A DNA stretch of 64,000 nt, taken from the NCBI GenBank assembly GCA_019925095.2, contig CM034409.1:2421001-2485000 (forward strand). The letters are read 5' to 3'. The translations under genes were made by a program, and so were the position numbers. The notes under the pieces were generated by a model. The model saw nothing but the letters and a program-made list of their open reading frames with translations, searched no databases and was not told the DNA's origin. Source of the DNA: Dendrolimus kikuchii. Its lineage: Eukaryota; Arthropoda; Insecta; Lepidoptera; Lasiocampidae. Positions 10,571 through 21,530 of this stretch are shown piece after piece (the stretch's first letter is position 1; every line of letters starts with the position of its first letter).

Positions 10571-11345
10571 GTTATTATTAAAAAAATGTATAGATTTTGA
10601 GTTATCGCTTATATTATTTGACTTCTCGTAAAATTTATATACCGGAGGCCTTATATGTAAATAGATTTTTAAGGAGTAAACTCTTTTGGAGTTATAGACA
10701 AAAAAAAATTAGTAATAGGTAATAGATAACAACATGTCCCATCCCTAAAAAGCTACGCTCCACACCTGTCACATCGAGCTCGTATCGTTTACATTAATGC
10801 GACTTTGTTCTCCGCAAAAAGGTAGATTAATCTCGCAGATACCGATAATTTATAGTATTTAATTAATATTAAAGGTAAAATCCACATTTTATACATTCGA
10901 TATGTGCAATTGTGGCAGTATAATAAATAAACCGTCGCCTCATTATTTATTTAAATAACATTGCTTGAGTGCATGACGTGTAATTATCCATCCCTTTCTT
11001 TCCTTCATAATTCCTTATATTTGAGCCAAATATACCTTGCTCACTGGTGAGAAGAAATCGACCGAAAGAAAGGAGGTAGTCCAATTGTGCTCTTTTCCTC
11101 AGTCGAAATTAAGTGAAATTAATATTACAAAATACTTTTGAATAAAATTGTGTAGTGCTACAAATGTTCTAAACATTTATCAGACAATAATAGTGTCCAG
11201 AAGATATAATAATATAGAAGAACTGTGCGGTCCAACCCCTTGAAGGAGTTTCGGTGAGTTCCCTTCATGTCCTTCCAGTTGCGATGCACTGATTGTGCTC
11301 AAACCTTAGTTTATTAAAATTGAACCAAAGGGTAATCAACTTCAA
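10571..11345. other. Unassigned interval
   Basis: AT-rich to mixed. Contains the short repeat shared with 7325-7368. A CT-rich stretch near 10985-11010 and a mixed stretch at 11040-11345 have no recognisable product. Confidence 0.4.
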
Positions 11346-11945
11346 TTTTTTTATTGCAGGAGTTCAGCAGACAGGCACACGACCAACTTGATGGAAAGTG
11401 GTTACCATCGCCTATGGACATATGCAACACCAGAGGTGCTACAAATGTGCTACTGCTCTCTTAGTCGGGCAAATGCCCTACCACCTGGCTGTGGGTTGTT
11501 TAGTCGCCTCTTACGACAGGCCGCCAGGCCGCAGGAAATTGTATTCTTTCTCCGTTCCTGCACGGATAAAATAAGGTCTCTTAAGGGACCTAACTGGAAT
11601 CTGGTCACTAATGCTGCGCTGGAACATAACTCAAGTTTGTTATGGCGACAGACTGGCCAGGAGTACTAGCCAACCAGTCGGGCAAATACCCTACCACCTG
11701 GCTGTCGGTTGTTTTGTCGCCTCTTACGACAGGCCGTCCCAACGCATGAAATTGTATTCTTTCTCCGTTCCTGCACGGATAAAACATTGTAACAGCAAAG
11801 TTGCTAACAATGTGCTGCTGCTCTCTAAACGGAAAGTGGAACCTAGCTAGCTAATGGCGGAACAAACCTCTAAGTTGTTATGGCGGCATAGTCTAGACCA
11901 GGGTTGGTAGACAAACGGGCAAATATTTCTGCATGGATGGTAGAA
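11346..11945 (-). repeat. Tandem cluster of three partial SINE-A copies
   Basis: Copy one (11346-11570) has both ends but lacks the middle between TCTCTTA and GTCGGGCAAA. Copy two (11575-11784) covers the 5' two-thirds in the sense direction. Copy three (11785-11945) is a diverged central piece. All three lie in the same orientation. Unequal exchange between copies would explain both the tandem order and the internal deletion. Confidence 0.7.
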
Positions 11946-12040
11946 TTGGTTCTGGTAAACCACAACGTACTTACCACCATCAAATCGTAGATGTCTTAAA
12001 GAATGGCCAGGTAAAACGCACCTATCTGAATCCTATATTT

Positions 12041-12352
12041 TATCCGTGCAGGAACGGAGAAAAAATACAATTACCTGCGGCCGGGCGGCCTGTCGTAAGA
12101 GGCGACTAAACAACCCACAGCCAGGTGGTAGGGCATTTGCCCGACTGGATGGCTACCACCCCTGGTCTAAAGTATGTCGCCATAACAACCTTGATTTGTG
12201 TTCCGACATTAGTGACCAGGTTCCAGTCTCCCTTAAGAGAGCAGCAGCGCATTTGTAGCAACTTTGGATTTGCAAATGTCCATAGGCGATGGTAACCGCT
12301 TTCCATCAAGTGGGCCGTCTGCCTGTCTGCTGATCTCCTGCAATAAAAAAAA
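12041..12352 (+). repeat. SINE-A copy, full length
   Basis: Lies ~95 bases from the minus-strand cluster and in the opposite orientation, so the pair could form an inverted repeat in a transcript. Ends CTGCAATAAAAAAAA. Confidence 0.85.
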
Positions 12353-12534
12353 TCTATAATTCCTTCCCCACTCTAACTGTTTGCTACCCCTGTTTCCAAA
12401 ACTAAAAAAACTAACCACGGACAAAATGAATATCGGCGTGTTTGTACAAATACCTACAACAAATAATTTAGTGACATAGACATTTTTAATTCTTCGAAAC
12501 AAATATTTAAGTCATGAGTTGTTAGTAAACTTAT

Positions 12535-13080
12535 TGTTACGAGTTTGCGGGATTCGAATTAAAATGCCGTTAAAATTATTATAGAGTTTATTAGAACTAT
12601 ACAAACACGTATAACACAGGTACAAATATAACCGAACACAACAAATCCAAGCGTAATGCAGAAGATCGTAATACAATAAAACGCGCAAAGTCCGTCGCTA
12701 TTAGATTCCCGAATGTACACACGTCACGCCTAGATCGTAGTTGTAGCTCAACTGCCTCTTTTTCTCAATCAGGCCATCGTTTCATACTTCACAAATGCAA
12801 ATGTGCCCCCCGCCCGGTAACGTCGACATAATTTTCTAGAATTAGCTTGTACTTATAATCCGCAACACATGGCTAATGGTGCTCCTGAGCGGCCGTAAAC
12901 GAGTACAGTAGGACAATAGGCTGTTCTCCACAATAACTAGAAACGTATGCCAATAAATAAGTGAACAAAAGAAGACGATCATACAAGGATTACAATCAGT
13001 TCAAATGCCGACAGGTAATAAAATTTGCTTTTACAGATCTGTACGTAGAATTTGTCTTTGTCGGAGCCTAAGATGTAACA
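12535..13080 (-). mobile_element. Solo LTR (Ty3-type), 546 bases
   Basis: The ends are TGTTACGA and TGTAACA, giving TG...CA. The flanks are TTAT and CTAT, an imperfect four-base duplication. It matches the LTRs at 29967-30468, 41770-42240 and 47339-47740. No gag, pol or second LTR is attached, so it is a product of LTR-LTR recombination. Confidence 0.7.
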
Positions 13081-13335
13081 CTATTAATAATATTCAAAAG
13101 GAATGTAATGTTTGTATTTGGTTTAATCATTTAGTTGTGTTTGGTTTTCCCGTTAGAAGTGTTACAGTATTAGATAGATTGAATAATTACTTTTGGTGTA
13201 GTGTAACTTAATATTTGTTACTGTTCTTTTTCTAGATTATAAGTATTTACTTTTGGTTTAAAGTTATTGTTATATATTATTAGGCCTTAAATACATGGAA
13301 ATCCTGGAGGATACTTTTTAATAATACATAAATAA
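13081..13335. other. Unassigned interval
   Basis: AT-rich, with no supported feature. Confidence 0.4.
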
Positions 13336-14000
13336 AAACAATAATAATAAACCCGCAGGGGGGCTTTGTGGCCAAGCCTTAGGTGAGTAGCGACACCTCG
13401 GACCTGACTCCGGGGGCCAAGGCAAGGCCCCCACCTCCGCGCTTGCTTTAACCAGCCCGCACGGAAATCGCTAGAGCTACTACTACACTCCTTGTCTTCT
13501 ATGGCATTTTTTGGGGCCCATGCAGGGAGTGGCGAGTCACCTACGACTCAAGCTCCAGGGGTGAAAGTGATAAATGGCATAACGTCGGCAGTAGCGTCGG
13601 TGAACCTGCAGCCTACCTCTCTACACCCCTTAGTCACTTATACCCATGTTGCCCCTGTCTTCTAGGGCATTTTTTGGGGCTCACACAACGAGTGGCGAGT
13701 CACCGTCTGCCCATTTGTCCATGTTCACCGAACATTGCGACGGGCAGACGCCATAGTCCCCATATTCCCAGACCCCTAGTACCACTAGCAGTTCACCCCC
13801 ATAAGCCGGTACTTTCTGTTCTCATTTCCCACAATAGCCCTACACTGGCCGGGGCTTGTCCTTGGGTGCATTAGTATATAGTGTAGACAGGGATAATGGC
13901 CCGTCAGTGTCGCGCCACATTTACATTAAATTTGTCAATGGGCCTCTACGTGTTGGCCTTCCCATGGCCCCACGCAAGCTCTCCAAAAGTCCGGGCCATC
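13336..14000 (+). repeat. Rpt-M, GC-rich repeat, uninterrupted copy
   Basis: Begins with a GCAGGGGGGCTTTGTGG-like stretch and carries CATTTTTTGGGGCCCATGCA twice in variant form (13506 and 13669). It ends at a CTACGTGTTGGCCTTCCCAT block. A minus-strand copy occupies 57707-58615, split by a SINE-A. Probably the 3' part of a retroelement, but no protein was recognised. Confidence 0.6.
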
Positions 14001-14049
14001 TTTATGGCCTGTGGTCTTGAAAGACATACAATATAATAATAATAAACGT

Positions 14050-14180
14050 GTATGTATGAAGAGATTAATGAATGTAGATGAAGCAAAAGATGTATGTCAA
14101 GTTCGTAGCAAGTGGAAATCCATCGTCTCTGCCTACCCCTATGGGAAACAGGCGTTATAATATGTATGTATTCTTCAAAG
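14050..14180 (+). pseudogene. RTE-2 3' end
   Basis: The plus strand reads MKRLMNVDEAKDVC, then SKWKSIVSAYPYGKQAL-stop, then ATGTATGTA. It is similar in layout to RTE-1 but has its own sequence. Other copies are at 20786-20890 and 36000-36135. Confidence 0.65.
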
Positions 14181-14185
14181 TTCAC

Positions 14186-14190
<5 letters not shown>

Positions 14191-14266
<76 letters not shown>

Positions 14267-14272
14267 GAGAGA
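14191..14272. repeat. GA dinucleotide microsatellite
   Basis: About 40 GA units with one TA interruption near the end. Adjacent reading frames of repeated RE are an artefact of this run. Confidence 0.95.
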
Positions 14273-14405
14273 TGTAACACTTTATTGTACATCAAAATAT
14301 ACAATTACAAAAGCAGACCATATTTACAATTTTCTAGGCAATACAATAGACGGCCTTATCGCCCAAAGCGATCTCTTCCAGGCGACCAAAGAAATTTGAA
14401 TCAGG
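14273..14405. repeat. CTTTATTGTACA repeat fragment
   Basis: Contains ACACTTTATTGTACATC and CGGCCTTATCGCC, then AAAGCGATCTCTTCCAGGC. The same blocks occur at 1285-1425, 21020-21135 and 56575-56710. Unclassified small retroelement tail. Confidence 0.6.
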
Positions 14406-15004
14406 CCATGTAGGTGATGCAGGAAAGAGGCAATAGATACATAAATAAATATACAAATATACACATATATACATAGTCATATATATACACATATACACAA
14501 TATAATTCAAAATAAATAAGTTATTATTATAAATGTATTATTAAATATTAATCGGACATAGCTATTTGTGGACAATGCGTAACTTCTATGAGAATTCAAA
14601 GACATAGATGAACCGTCTTACATCAGATTAACAACTAAATATTGCGCTACCCCTTCGTGACAAATTCGTTCCGAAATAAACTGATGAAGTAATTAAAACG
14701 TCAAAATAAATCAAAGTAACAACTGGAATTGAGGCGAATGGAATAACATCAATTAATTTAAGAGATTTCGTTGAATGGAAAAGGGATGATCTATTGTTAT
14801 AAGAAATTATTTATCGGATTCTAAGAGGAAGTTAGAGGTTCAATGATGGATATATTATTAAATTTTAATCCATTGAGTTTTTAAACTATTGCATGGCTTT
14901 TATCGCGGTCTTTGAGCGCGGCGACCGGTGCAAGAAATTCCGTGACGAAAATAAAAGCTAACAAATAACACCCCAATAACAATCCGGTTACCATGCCTAC
15001 CATG
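14406..15004. other. Unassigned AT-rich interval
   Basis: Includes a TATACACATATA-rich stretch at 14450-14500. No coding content. Confidence 0.4.
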
Positions 15005-15530
15005 TAGCTTATTATTATTATTAACATATCTCCCGGACTCGAGTTCCGTACCTTTTTTTACTACTTAATTTCTATGAAAAATTGTAGAGTCCATGCACGC
15101 TTATTGTTTATTTTTGTTAGTGTGTGACATTAATTTAGTGATTTTTATGTTGTGGTGTACCTTAAGAATAACTTATTATATTAATTTATCCTATTTTTAA
15201 TACTAAACTTATACTAATGTAGAGTGTATCTGTTACATGCTGGTGTTGTGAGGAAGTGCATGTGCAGTGTTGGCCTTATATCTACACTTATATATAGTCC
15301 TATCTAGTGCCATGTGTGTTGGTTTTTTCTTTTCCGTGTCTGGGTTATTAATTTTTAGGCTCTTTGTGTGTCTTGGTTTGTTTGTTAAGTGTGCGTGTAA
15401 TGCAATGCGATGGTAGTGCGCGTAGGTTTAAGTATGTGTATAAGTTTTATTGTTAGTTATGTGTTTGTGACTTTATGTGGAGTCATAATTTATTGTTTAA
15501 TTGTTACGGTATGACTGTACGAAGCTAGCA
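15005..15530 (+). repeat. Rpt-R copy without insertion
   Basis: Parallel to 16550-17370 over its whole length. Shared blocks include TAATGTAGAGTGTATCTGTT and CTAGTGCCATGTGTGTT. It supplies the empty-site version of the SINE-A insertion at 16842-17157. Confidence 0.65.
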
Positions 15531-15804
15531 CGGATCGAGACGAGCTGCTCCGAAATCGGACGAATACGTAGGCAGCTGTTTGTGAGAAAGTATATAGGTG
15601 TATAAGGTATCTATCATATCTTTATAATGCCCCACTCACCGCATGTGCGCCCCGTAAGTATACATGTAGGTATATATGTATACATAGGTGTACCTATGTA
15701 CAACAGTGAATTTGTTTTCTTATCGGTCACCACGCTCAAAAAGTATAACTTGAATTAATATCAAACAAAAAAAAATACTGCATAAATAAATAATTATAAT
15801 TGCA
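15531..15804. other. Unassigned interval
   Basis: Mixed DNA with TATATAGGTGTA-like runs. Nothing recognised. Confidence 0.4.
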
Positions 15805-16010
15805 TAAGTCCGTCCGTCGGTAAAGAGTTTCTTCAGAGATTTGCAAGACACTCTTTGGTGCCACCCGTGATCAGAAGGCTGGCTCATATTTCGCTCAACA
15901 AATAAGCATCGCCATACAGCGCGGCAATGCAGCCAGCCTTCTGGGCACGCTCCCATCTGGCAGCGATTTGTTACACACTCTATAATCGCCTGTACTTTAT
16001 AACTTAGTTT
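15805..16010 (+). pseudogene. K retroelement C-terminal fragment
   Basis: The plus strand reads [14 protein letters not shown], then [18 protein letters not shown] and [13 protein letters not shown], with a frame break just upstream. The same protein end is found at 46620-47035, 50526-50825 and 53255-53410. It resembles a C-terminal region found downstream of reverse transcriptases in many animal mobile elements. The host element class is not resolved. Confidence 0.6.
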
Positions 16011-16194
16011 ATTTTAGTTTTTAAAAGAAAATACAACTAGGATATTAAGTCTTATTAAATTTTAATTTTCTGTATGTAAATATATTCAGACAGAACATAT
16101 AGCTTTTGAAATTGTAACATTTATATTACAAATGTATAAGAAAATTGTAAAACATTAAAAACAATAAATAAAGTACCATTGCATAAGTTATAAT
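16011..16194. other. AT-rich 3' flank of the K fragment
   Basis: Probably the untranslated tail of the K element, with AATAAATAAAG near 16165. Its end is not clear. Confidence 0.35.
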
Positions 16195-16485
16195 AACGGT
16201 TTTAAGCGCGGTAATTTTATTTGATTTTGGTTTTTCCGACGTTTCGGCCACTTTTCAGTGGCCGTGATCACGGAAGACAAAGATGTCAAGTGTCAACGAG
16301 TATTGTTAAAGTTTTATTTAGCCTACCGCCAACTTATTAATTTTAATTATTTAATTTTATTTTTAATTTTGTTTATGGTTATTATTTACTCTATGGGAGC
16401 CTAATCTAATTTACTACCGCTTCGCAACTTAAAACGTAGTTTTATTATGTATACAAGTCGCGAAAACTTAAGAAAATATTATTGC
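16195..16485 (-). mobile_element. PLE 3' fragment with inverted end
   Basis: The minus strand carries the 3' UTR hairpin block and the CCGCGCTTAAAACCGTTA terminus. At 16433-16485 the terminal segment of the same family is present in the opposite orientation (ACGTAGTTTTATTATGT). Inverted end fragments are common in Penelope-like insertions. Confidence 0.65.
16234..16275 (-). ncRNA. Hammerhead-like hairpin of the PLE 3' region
   Basis: On the minus strand UUCC pairs with a later GGAA (helix I), and a core-like GUGAUCA follows. GGCCACU-GAAA-AGUGGCC forms helix II, and GAAAC with GUC completes the junction. Relative to the canonical CUGAUGA core, C3 and G8 read G and C. One extra C precedes helix II and helix III is minimal, so activity is uncertain. 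Confidence 0.4.
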
Positions 16486-16549
16486 ATAAGTTGATTAAAA
16501 ATGCAATAGCTTTACCGCGGCAGTCCCCGAGTGCCACAGTTTTTTTTTT

Positions 16550-17370
16550 TTTAACACCTACGGCTTCTACTTCCGTAGCCTTTTCTATAACTTAATTTAA
16601 GAAGAAGTTAGGAAGTTGTACAAGCTTATTTGTTGCTTTGTTATTGTGTGTGACATTTATTGAATGATGTTTGTGTTGTGTTGTACCTTACGAACAACTT
16701 TAATTTATTCTAATTTTAATACTAAACTTATACTAATGTAGAGTGTATCTGTTACATGCTGGTGTTGTGAGGAAGCGCATGTGCAGTGTGGGCCTTATAT
16801 CTATACTTATATATATTGTCCTATCTAGTGCCATGTGTGTTATTTTTTTTTTATTGCAGGAATTCATCAGACAGGCAGACGGCCCACGTGATGGAAAGCG
16901 GTTACCATCGCCTATGGACATTTGCAATACCAAAGGTGCTACAAATGCGCTGCTACTCTCTTAAAGGAGACTGGAACCTGGTCACTAATGCCGGAACACA
17001 ACTCAAAGTTGTTATGGCGACATACTTTAAACCAGGGATGGTTGCGATCCAGTCGGGCAAATGCCCTGCCACCTGGCTGTGGGTTGTTTTGTCGCCTCTT
17101 ACGACAGGCCGCCCCAACGCAGGAAATTGTATTCTTTCTCCGTTCCTGCACGGATAAAAATTATATAAAATAATATTTTGTTTCTGTTTCTGTGTATCGT
17201 CTATTAATTTTTCGGCTCCTTGTGTGTCTTGGTTTGTTTGTGACATGTGAGTGTAATGCAATGCGGTGATAATGCGCGTTGGTGTGGTGTGTAAGTTTTG
17301 TTGTTGATTGTGTGTTTGTGACTTTGTGTGGTGTTATAATTTATTGTTTAATTGTTGTGACAAAGTGTTG
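16550..17370 (+). repeat. Rpt-R copy split by SINE-A
   Basis: The left part is 16550-16841 and the right part about 17165-17370. Both align in order with 15005-15530, so the interruption is an insertion and not a rearrangement. Confidence 0.65.
16842..17157 (-). repeat. SINE-A copy, full length, inside Rpt-R
   Basis: Complete from the TTTTTATCCGTGCAGG 5' end to poly(A) on minus. The uninterrupted Rpt-R at 15005-15530 confirms that it is a discrete insertion. Confidence 0.85.
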
Positions 17371-17435
17371 ATCGGGAATTATTGTTGAAAAATTTTCAAT
17401 TGGTGTTAATGATAATTCATTGAGTTATATGTACT

Positions 17436-17689
17436 ATCTGTGCAGGAACGGAGGAAGAATACAATTTCTTGTGGCCAAGCGGTCTGTCGTAAGATGCGAC
17501 AAAACAACCCACAGCCAGGTGGTAGGGCATTTGCTCGACTGGATTACTACCACCCCTAGTCTAGAGTATGCCGCTATAACAACCTTGAGTTGTGTTCTGG
17601 CCTTAATGGCCAGGTTCCAGTCTCCCTTTAGAGACCAGCAGCGCATTTGTAGGACCTTTGGTGTTGCAAATATCCACAGGCGATGGTAT
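17436..17689 (+). repeat. SINE-A copy, 3'-truncated
   Basis: Starts CTGTGCAGGAACGGAGG and stops at CCACAGGCGATGGTA, losing the last ~55 bases and poly(A). Loss of the 3' end is unlike retrotranspositional truncation and points to a later deletion. Confidence 0.75.
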
Positions 17690-17883
17690 TAGTGGCAGTT
17701 GCTTCTTTTTTGAAAATTAAACTCGATATAATGGACTGTATGATTGTTATTTTTAAACTATTACATAAATTAGAAGTATACATAAAGAAGTACGTATTGA
17801 AATGACAAATTATGCGAGAGAGTCGAGAGAGAGAGTGGTAAGTAGTCAATGAGAATTATATATGAAGAATTAACAATTTTTGC
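17690..17883. other. Unassigned interval
   Basis: AT-rich with a short GAGAGA run near 17815-17836. Confidence 0.4.
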
Positions 17884-18097
17884 CTCCAAGGCCGCTCCTA
17901 TATCCCGCGTACCGTCCGACGCCTAGCTGCTAATTATGCGAGCTATGGGCGTCGGCGGTATGCGGATCGCGGAGAGTAGATGTGCTCCGGCGGGCGGGCC
18001 AGGGGGGTGCTCTCTGTCCGCAACAGATGGTAACCCCTTTCCATCAGGTTGACCGTCTGCCTGTCTGCTAAACTCAAGCTATAAAAATAAAAAAATA
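17884..18097 (+). repeat. GC-rich hairpin block and LINE-L tail
   Basis: An imperfect inverted repeat pairs 17905-17923 with 17948-17965 (CCGCGTACCGTCCGACGCC against its near complement). A LINE-L-like tail follows at 18018-18097, ending in CTATAAAAATAAAAAAA. The GC-rich part may be the LINE's own upstream sequence or a separate element. Confidence 0.5.
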
Positions 18098-18852
18098 CTA
18101 CTGGAGAAGCTATTCAAAACAAAATAAAGCTCGAACTTGATGCAAGCGGGGGCTTGCGCGGGGCGAGTGTGCTGTGGACTGACTCGTGTATTTGCTGCAG
18201 CGCTAAATGCCGTCTAACCAAACTATTACAACATGCAGCGCTAGATCGCTTAAAGTTTTCTCGCTATCGAACATTAAACATGGCCGCAGCGGTGATGCGT
18301 CGAGACGAGTTAATTGTAATTAAAATAAGCCGTTTTATCGAGTATACAAAAAACTTACCGGCAAAAAGTCAACCCTTGACTTTAATTTCAGTTTATTGTG
18401 TGGTTTGAACAGTACCTTAGTATACATGAAGGCATTTTTTAATAGTAACTTTTCACTCCAACACGTAAAGTATCGACAACAGCCCGGTGCAGACTAAGCG
18501 AGTTCTTGTCCATGGACCGTAACTAATATTTACAAGCCTACAATAATATAATATACGTATTTGCTCCAAAAATCAGAATTCAGAACCAAAATATCATCGA
18601 ATGACGATATTACGCAAACCCTTATATTAAGTACTAGAAGTCCGTAGGGAAGTTGTCCTGCCCTGAAAAATAAAAATCTAGGTCCCGATCCCAACGCCAT
18701 CCACCGGTTCCAATTGTGAATCTAAATAATCCCGGAACCCAGTGAAATACACACAAAAAAATCATCAAAATCGGTAAAGTCGTTACCAAGTTATGTGCAT
18801 ACATACATTTCTATGATTTATTTTTAATACGCTTTTATTAGCTTCATATGTA
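18098..18852. other. Unassigned interval with HLE-C-like remnant
   Basis: A moderately GC-rich stretch at 18140-18310 has no recognised product. Positions 18660-18790 read like antisense HLE-C, with AAATACACACAAAAAAATCA and a CGATCCCAACGCCATCCACC block. Confidence 0.4.
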
Positions 18853-19150
18853 TGTTAGTATGTATGTATGTTAGTATGTAACGGAATCTTTCAAGTTAAA
18901 TTTGATCGACTTCCCGGTTTCCGATTGAGCTGAAATTTTGCACGTATGCGTATATCGCGTGACAATACAATAATATGGTACCATGGAGCTGATCTGATGG
19001 TGTAGTCGGAAGGTGGCCATAGGAACTCCTGTACTAAACAAGATAGACCCGTCGTATTTGGGCTCGTTTTGCTTGTCTTGGCTAGCACTCTACTGCTACA
19101 TGATATGCAGGAACTCAAAAGCTTGTATTTAAAAACCTTTTTAAAAAAGC
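18853..19150 (+). repeat. Rpt-F copy
   Basis: Contains GACTTCCCGGTTTCCGATTG, then GGCCATAGGAACTCCTGTAC and CAAAAGCTTGTATTTAAAAA. Antisense copies lie at 41163-41460 and 61432-61690. Non-coding and of unknown class. Its CATA/ATGT-rich edge adjoins RTE-1 tails in one copy. Confidence 0.65.
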
Positions 19151-19582
19151 TTATTATTACATAAAGTTCCATTTTATCGAGTGTATTTAATTCTTTTTTT
19201 TTTCAAAATTTCCACAGAGAAGGGAATTAAATCACTAAATAATAAAAAAATATTTATACCTTTAGACCTTTTAAACCTAAAATTAGGTAAATCGATTTAG
19301 CCGTTCGCGAGTTTTTGTGATACAAACAAACGTCAATTCATTTTTATATATATAAACAAGAAGCCTGTAAAATTAATAATGCAACAAACCTAAAGCTCTC
19401 TCTATACATTAGGTTACATAATAACTAAATTTCACGTGTAAATAGCGAAAGAGACGCAAGATAATAGCTTCCGGTAAATTAGGGTACCTGTTAAACCTTC
19501 AATAATTCAGCGACAGCAAAACGCTGCTTAAGCTCACACGAGGCCGCCTATCACACCGATATGAACAAATGAATATTTGTCT
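19151..19582. other. Unassigned interval
   Basis: AT-rich. A CGATTTAGCCGTTCGCGAG phrase near 19292 resembles Helitron-remnant text, without a defined end. Confidence 0.4.
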
Positions 19583-19750
19583 TTATTACATACATACATA
19601 CATACATAACTTCACACCAGTTCCCTTGCGGGGTAGGCACCAACAACAGAGCGCCATTTAGGCCCATTCTTACACACCTCACTTGCTTCTTTGACATTCA
19701 TAACTCTTGTCATGCACACTCGTCTGTTCTTAAGGCTCCTGACATCATCC
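19583..19750 (-). pseudogene. RTE-1 3' tail, short
   Basis: Encodes only the last ~45 residues (SLKNRRVCMTRVMNVKEASEV to the end), followed on minus by the ATGT run. It is 5'-truncated. Confidence 0.75.
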
Positions 19751-20011
19751 TGACTGTCTTTATTACAACAATAATATAATTATTTATTAATAATATAATG
19801 TATAGTCTGTCGTGACGTCGCTCTAGGATCAAGCGGAAGATCAGCGTTGGTCTAACAGATCGACATTTTTGCTGAGCTTGATCCAATTTTTAGGACTTAA
19901 TATGTATATCTTCAGATACTTTGTGGTTGTTTTCTCTTTTTTTATTGTATTTAATTTTTACTTTTAATGTGTTTGTTGTATATGTCCTAAAAGTAAACTT
20001 GTTTTCTTTCA
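19751..20011. other. Unassigned interval
   Basis: No feature was recognised. Confidence 0.4.
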
Positions 20012-20720
20012 TAATATTTTCTTAAGTTTTCGCGACTTGTATACATAATAAAACTACGTTTTAACGGTTTTAAGCGCGGTAATTTTATTTGATTTTGGTT
20101 TTTCCGACGTTTCGGCCACTTTTCAGTGGCCGTGATCACGGAAGACAAAGATGTCAAGTGTCAACGAGTATTGTTAAAGTTTTATTTAGCCTACCGCCAA
20201 CTTATTAATTTTAATTATTTAATTTTTAATTTTGTTTATGGTTATTATTTAATCTATGGGAGCCTAATCTAATTTACTACCGCTTCGCAACATGTTATGG
20301 CTTAAAGAGAAGAAGCGGCGCAAGAAACTCTTCAGCAAACATGCCTAGCTCTAATAATTTTATATAATATTAAAATGGGTGGAAGGAAAAATAAAAGTAA
20401 TTATCAGTCAAGTTGGTTTGTGTTCCGTTGTACGCAGAAAGAGCTCACAGTGTCTTGAGGTCTGGCAGCTGGTTTTTTCTGGGTTTGGGTCTTAATAGTT
20501 TTGATAATTGGATCCCAAACAGGTGGTACTTGCCAACCATCTTCTCTATTGAAATTTGGGTGTTTTTTGATATCAATAGCCTCACGCATCATTCTAGGTA
20601 TGAAACGATTCTCTTTCGCGAGGATTTGTGGGTTATCGAATCTGATGTAGTGGTTGGGTTTATCCAGCGTGTGTTCACTGATCGCAGACTTCGTAGACCT
20701 TGTGTGTTTTGCTGACATGA
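20012..20720 (-). mobile_element. Penelope-like element, 3' coding end and terminus
   Basis: Minus-strand codons 20718-20404 encode the end of a GIY-YIG-type endonuclease region. Readable parts are STKSAISEHTLDKPNHYI, then ILAKENRFIPRMMREAIDIK and NREDGWQVPPVWDPIIK. The E-NRF-R-REAI-I and NREDG pattern is that of Penelope-like C-termini. The stop is followed by a 3' UTR module (20333-20262), the hammerhead-like hairpin, and the terminal CCGCGCTTAAAACCG with a TTAAGAAAATATTA end. The reverse transcriptase is missing, so it is 5'-truncated. Confidence 0.75.
20102..20143 (-). ncRNA. Hammerhead-like hairpin of the PLE
   Basis: Same fold as at 16234-16275: UUCC/GGAA outer stem, GUGAUCA core, GGCCACU/AGUGGCC stem with a GAAA loop, then GAAAC and GUC. 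It lies downstream of the PLE stop codon, which is where hammerheads have been reported in this retroelement class. Confidence 0.4.
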
Positions 20721-20728
20721 AAAAATGC

Positions 20729-21012
20729 CCTACCTACCTAGATGTGAGTTGTTTTGTCTTTTTCCGTTCCTGCACGGAAAAAAGAATGACGATGACGGGA
20801 AAGTTGTTTGTCAGGATCGTCGCAAGTGGAGATCCATCTCTGCCTACCCCCATGGGAAACAGGCGTAATAATATGTATGTATATGCGTGATAGATAGCTT
20901 TTAATCTGGAAGTGTAATGACATTTTTATTACCTGCAGCTAGCAATCAAGCAGACGATCCACCTGATGGAAAGTGGTTAACCTCGCTTATGGACGCTTGC
21001 AAAACCGAGAGC
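20729..21012. repeat. Mosaic of SINE-A, RTE-2 and LINE-L scraps
   Basis: 20729-20782 is the 5' end of a minus-strand SINE-A (CTGCACGG end). 20786-20890 is an RTE-2 tail on plus (KVVCQDRRKWRSI-like, then AYPHGKQA and ATGTATGTA). 20926-21012 is a diverged minus-strand LINE-L tail. Confidence 0.55.
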
Positions 21013-21019
21013 GAAACTA

Positions 21020-21135
21020 ACGCTTATTGTTCACCAAAATTAAAACTATGTTCTTAAACACTAGATACAATAAATGTTGAACAAAGGACGGCCTTATTGC
21101 TTAATTAAAGCGATCTCTTCCAGGCAATCCCGTAA
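21020..21135. repeat. CGATCTCTTCCAGG repeat fragment
   Basis: Same family as 1285-1425 and 14273-14405. Ends AAAGCGATCTCTTCCAGGCA. Confidence 0.5.
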
Positions 21136-21530
21136 AGTAAGGAAAGTTTTGAAACATGACAGTGGCGGTGTAGACAATAAATAATACAAAACATTCAAAA
21201 TATATGAAATAAGTAAATAAAAATCTTTATTATATAAGCGTTTCTATTCCGATGTATAAATGTTACGGTGTAAGCAGATGCCCAGATAATCCGAGATTTA
21301 ACGGCAAGCGCTAATCCGCGGTTGGTATTCCCGCTCTTGCAAATTTATTGGGTCTGTACGGGGCCTTATTCAATTACCCGTTACATGATTTAAGCCCGCA
21401 GCGATCGGTGTAAACTTGGCCTAAGCAAGACGCTGTATCTGAAGGCAAGGGGGTAATAAAATAAGTAGCTATGGAAAATCGTGTCATTATTATATTCAGT
21501 ACCTACTACTACCTACCTACTTATATGATA
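21136..21530. other. Unassigned interval
   Basis: Nothing recognised. Confidence 0.4.

Noticed and set aside
14078..14399. Frames encoding long RE repeats
   Set aside because: They are translations of the GA microsatellite and not protein-coding sequence.
20413..20715. A plus-strand 100-codon gene
   Set aside because: It is the antisense of the PLE GIY-YIG-type region. The same shadow appears at 43023, as expected for a repeat.
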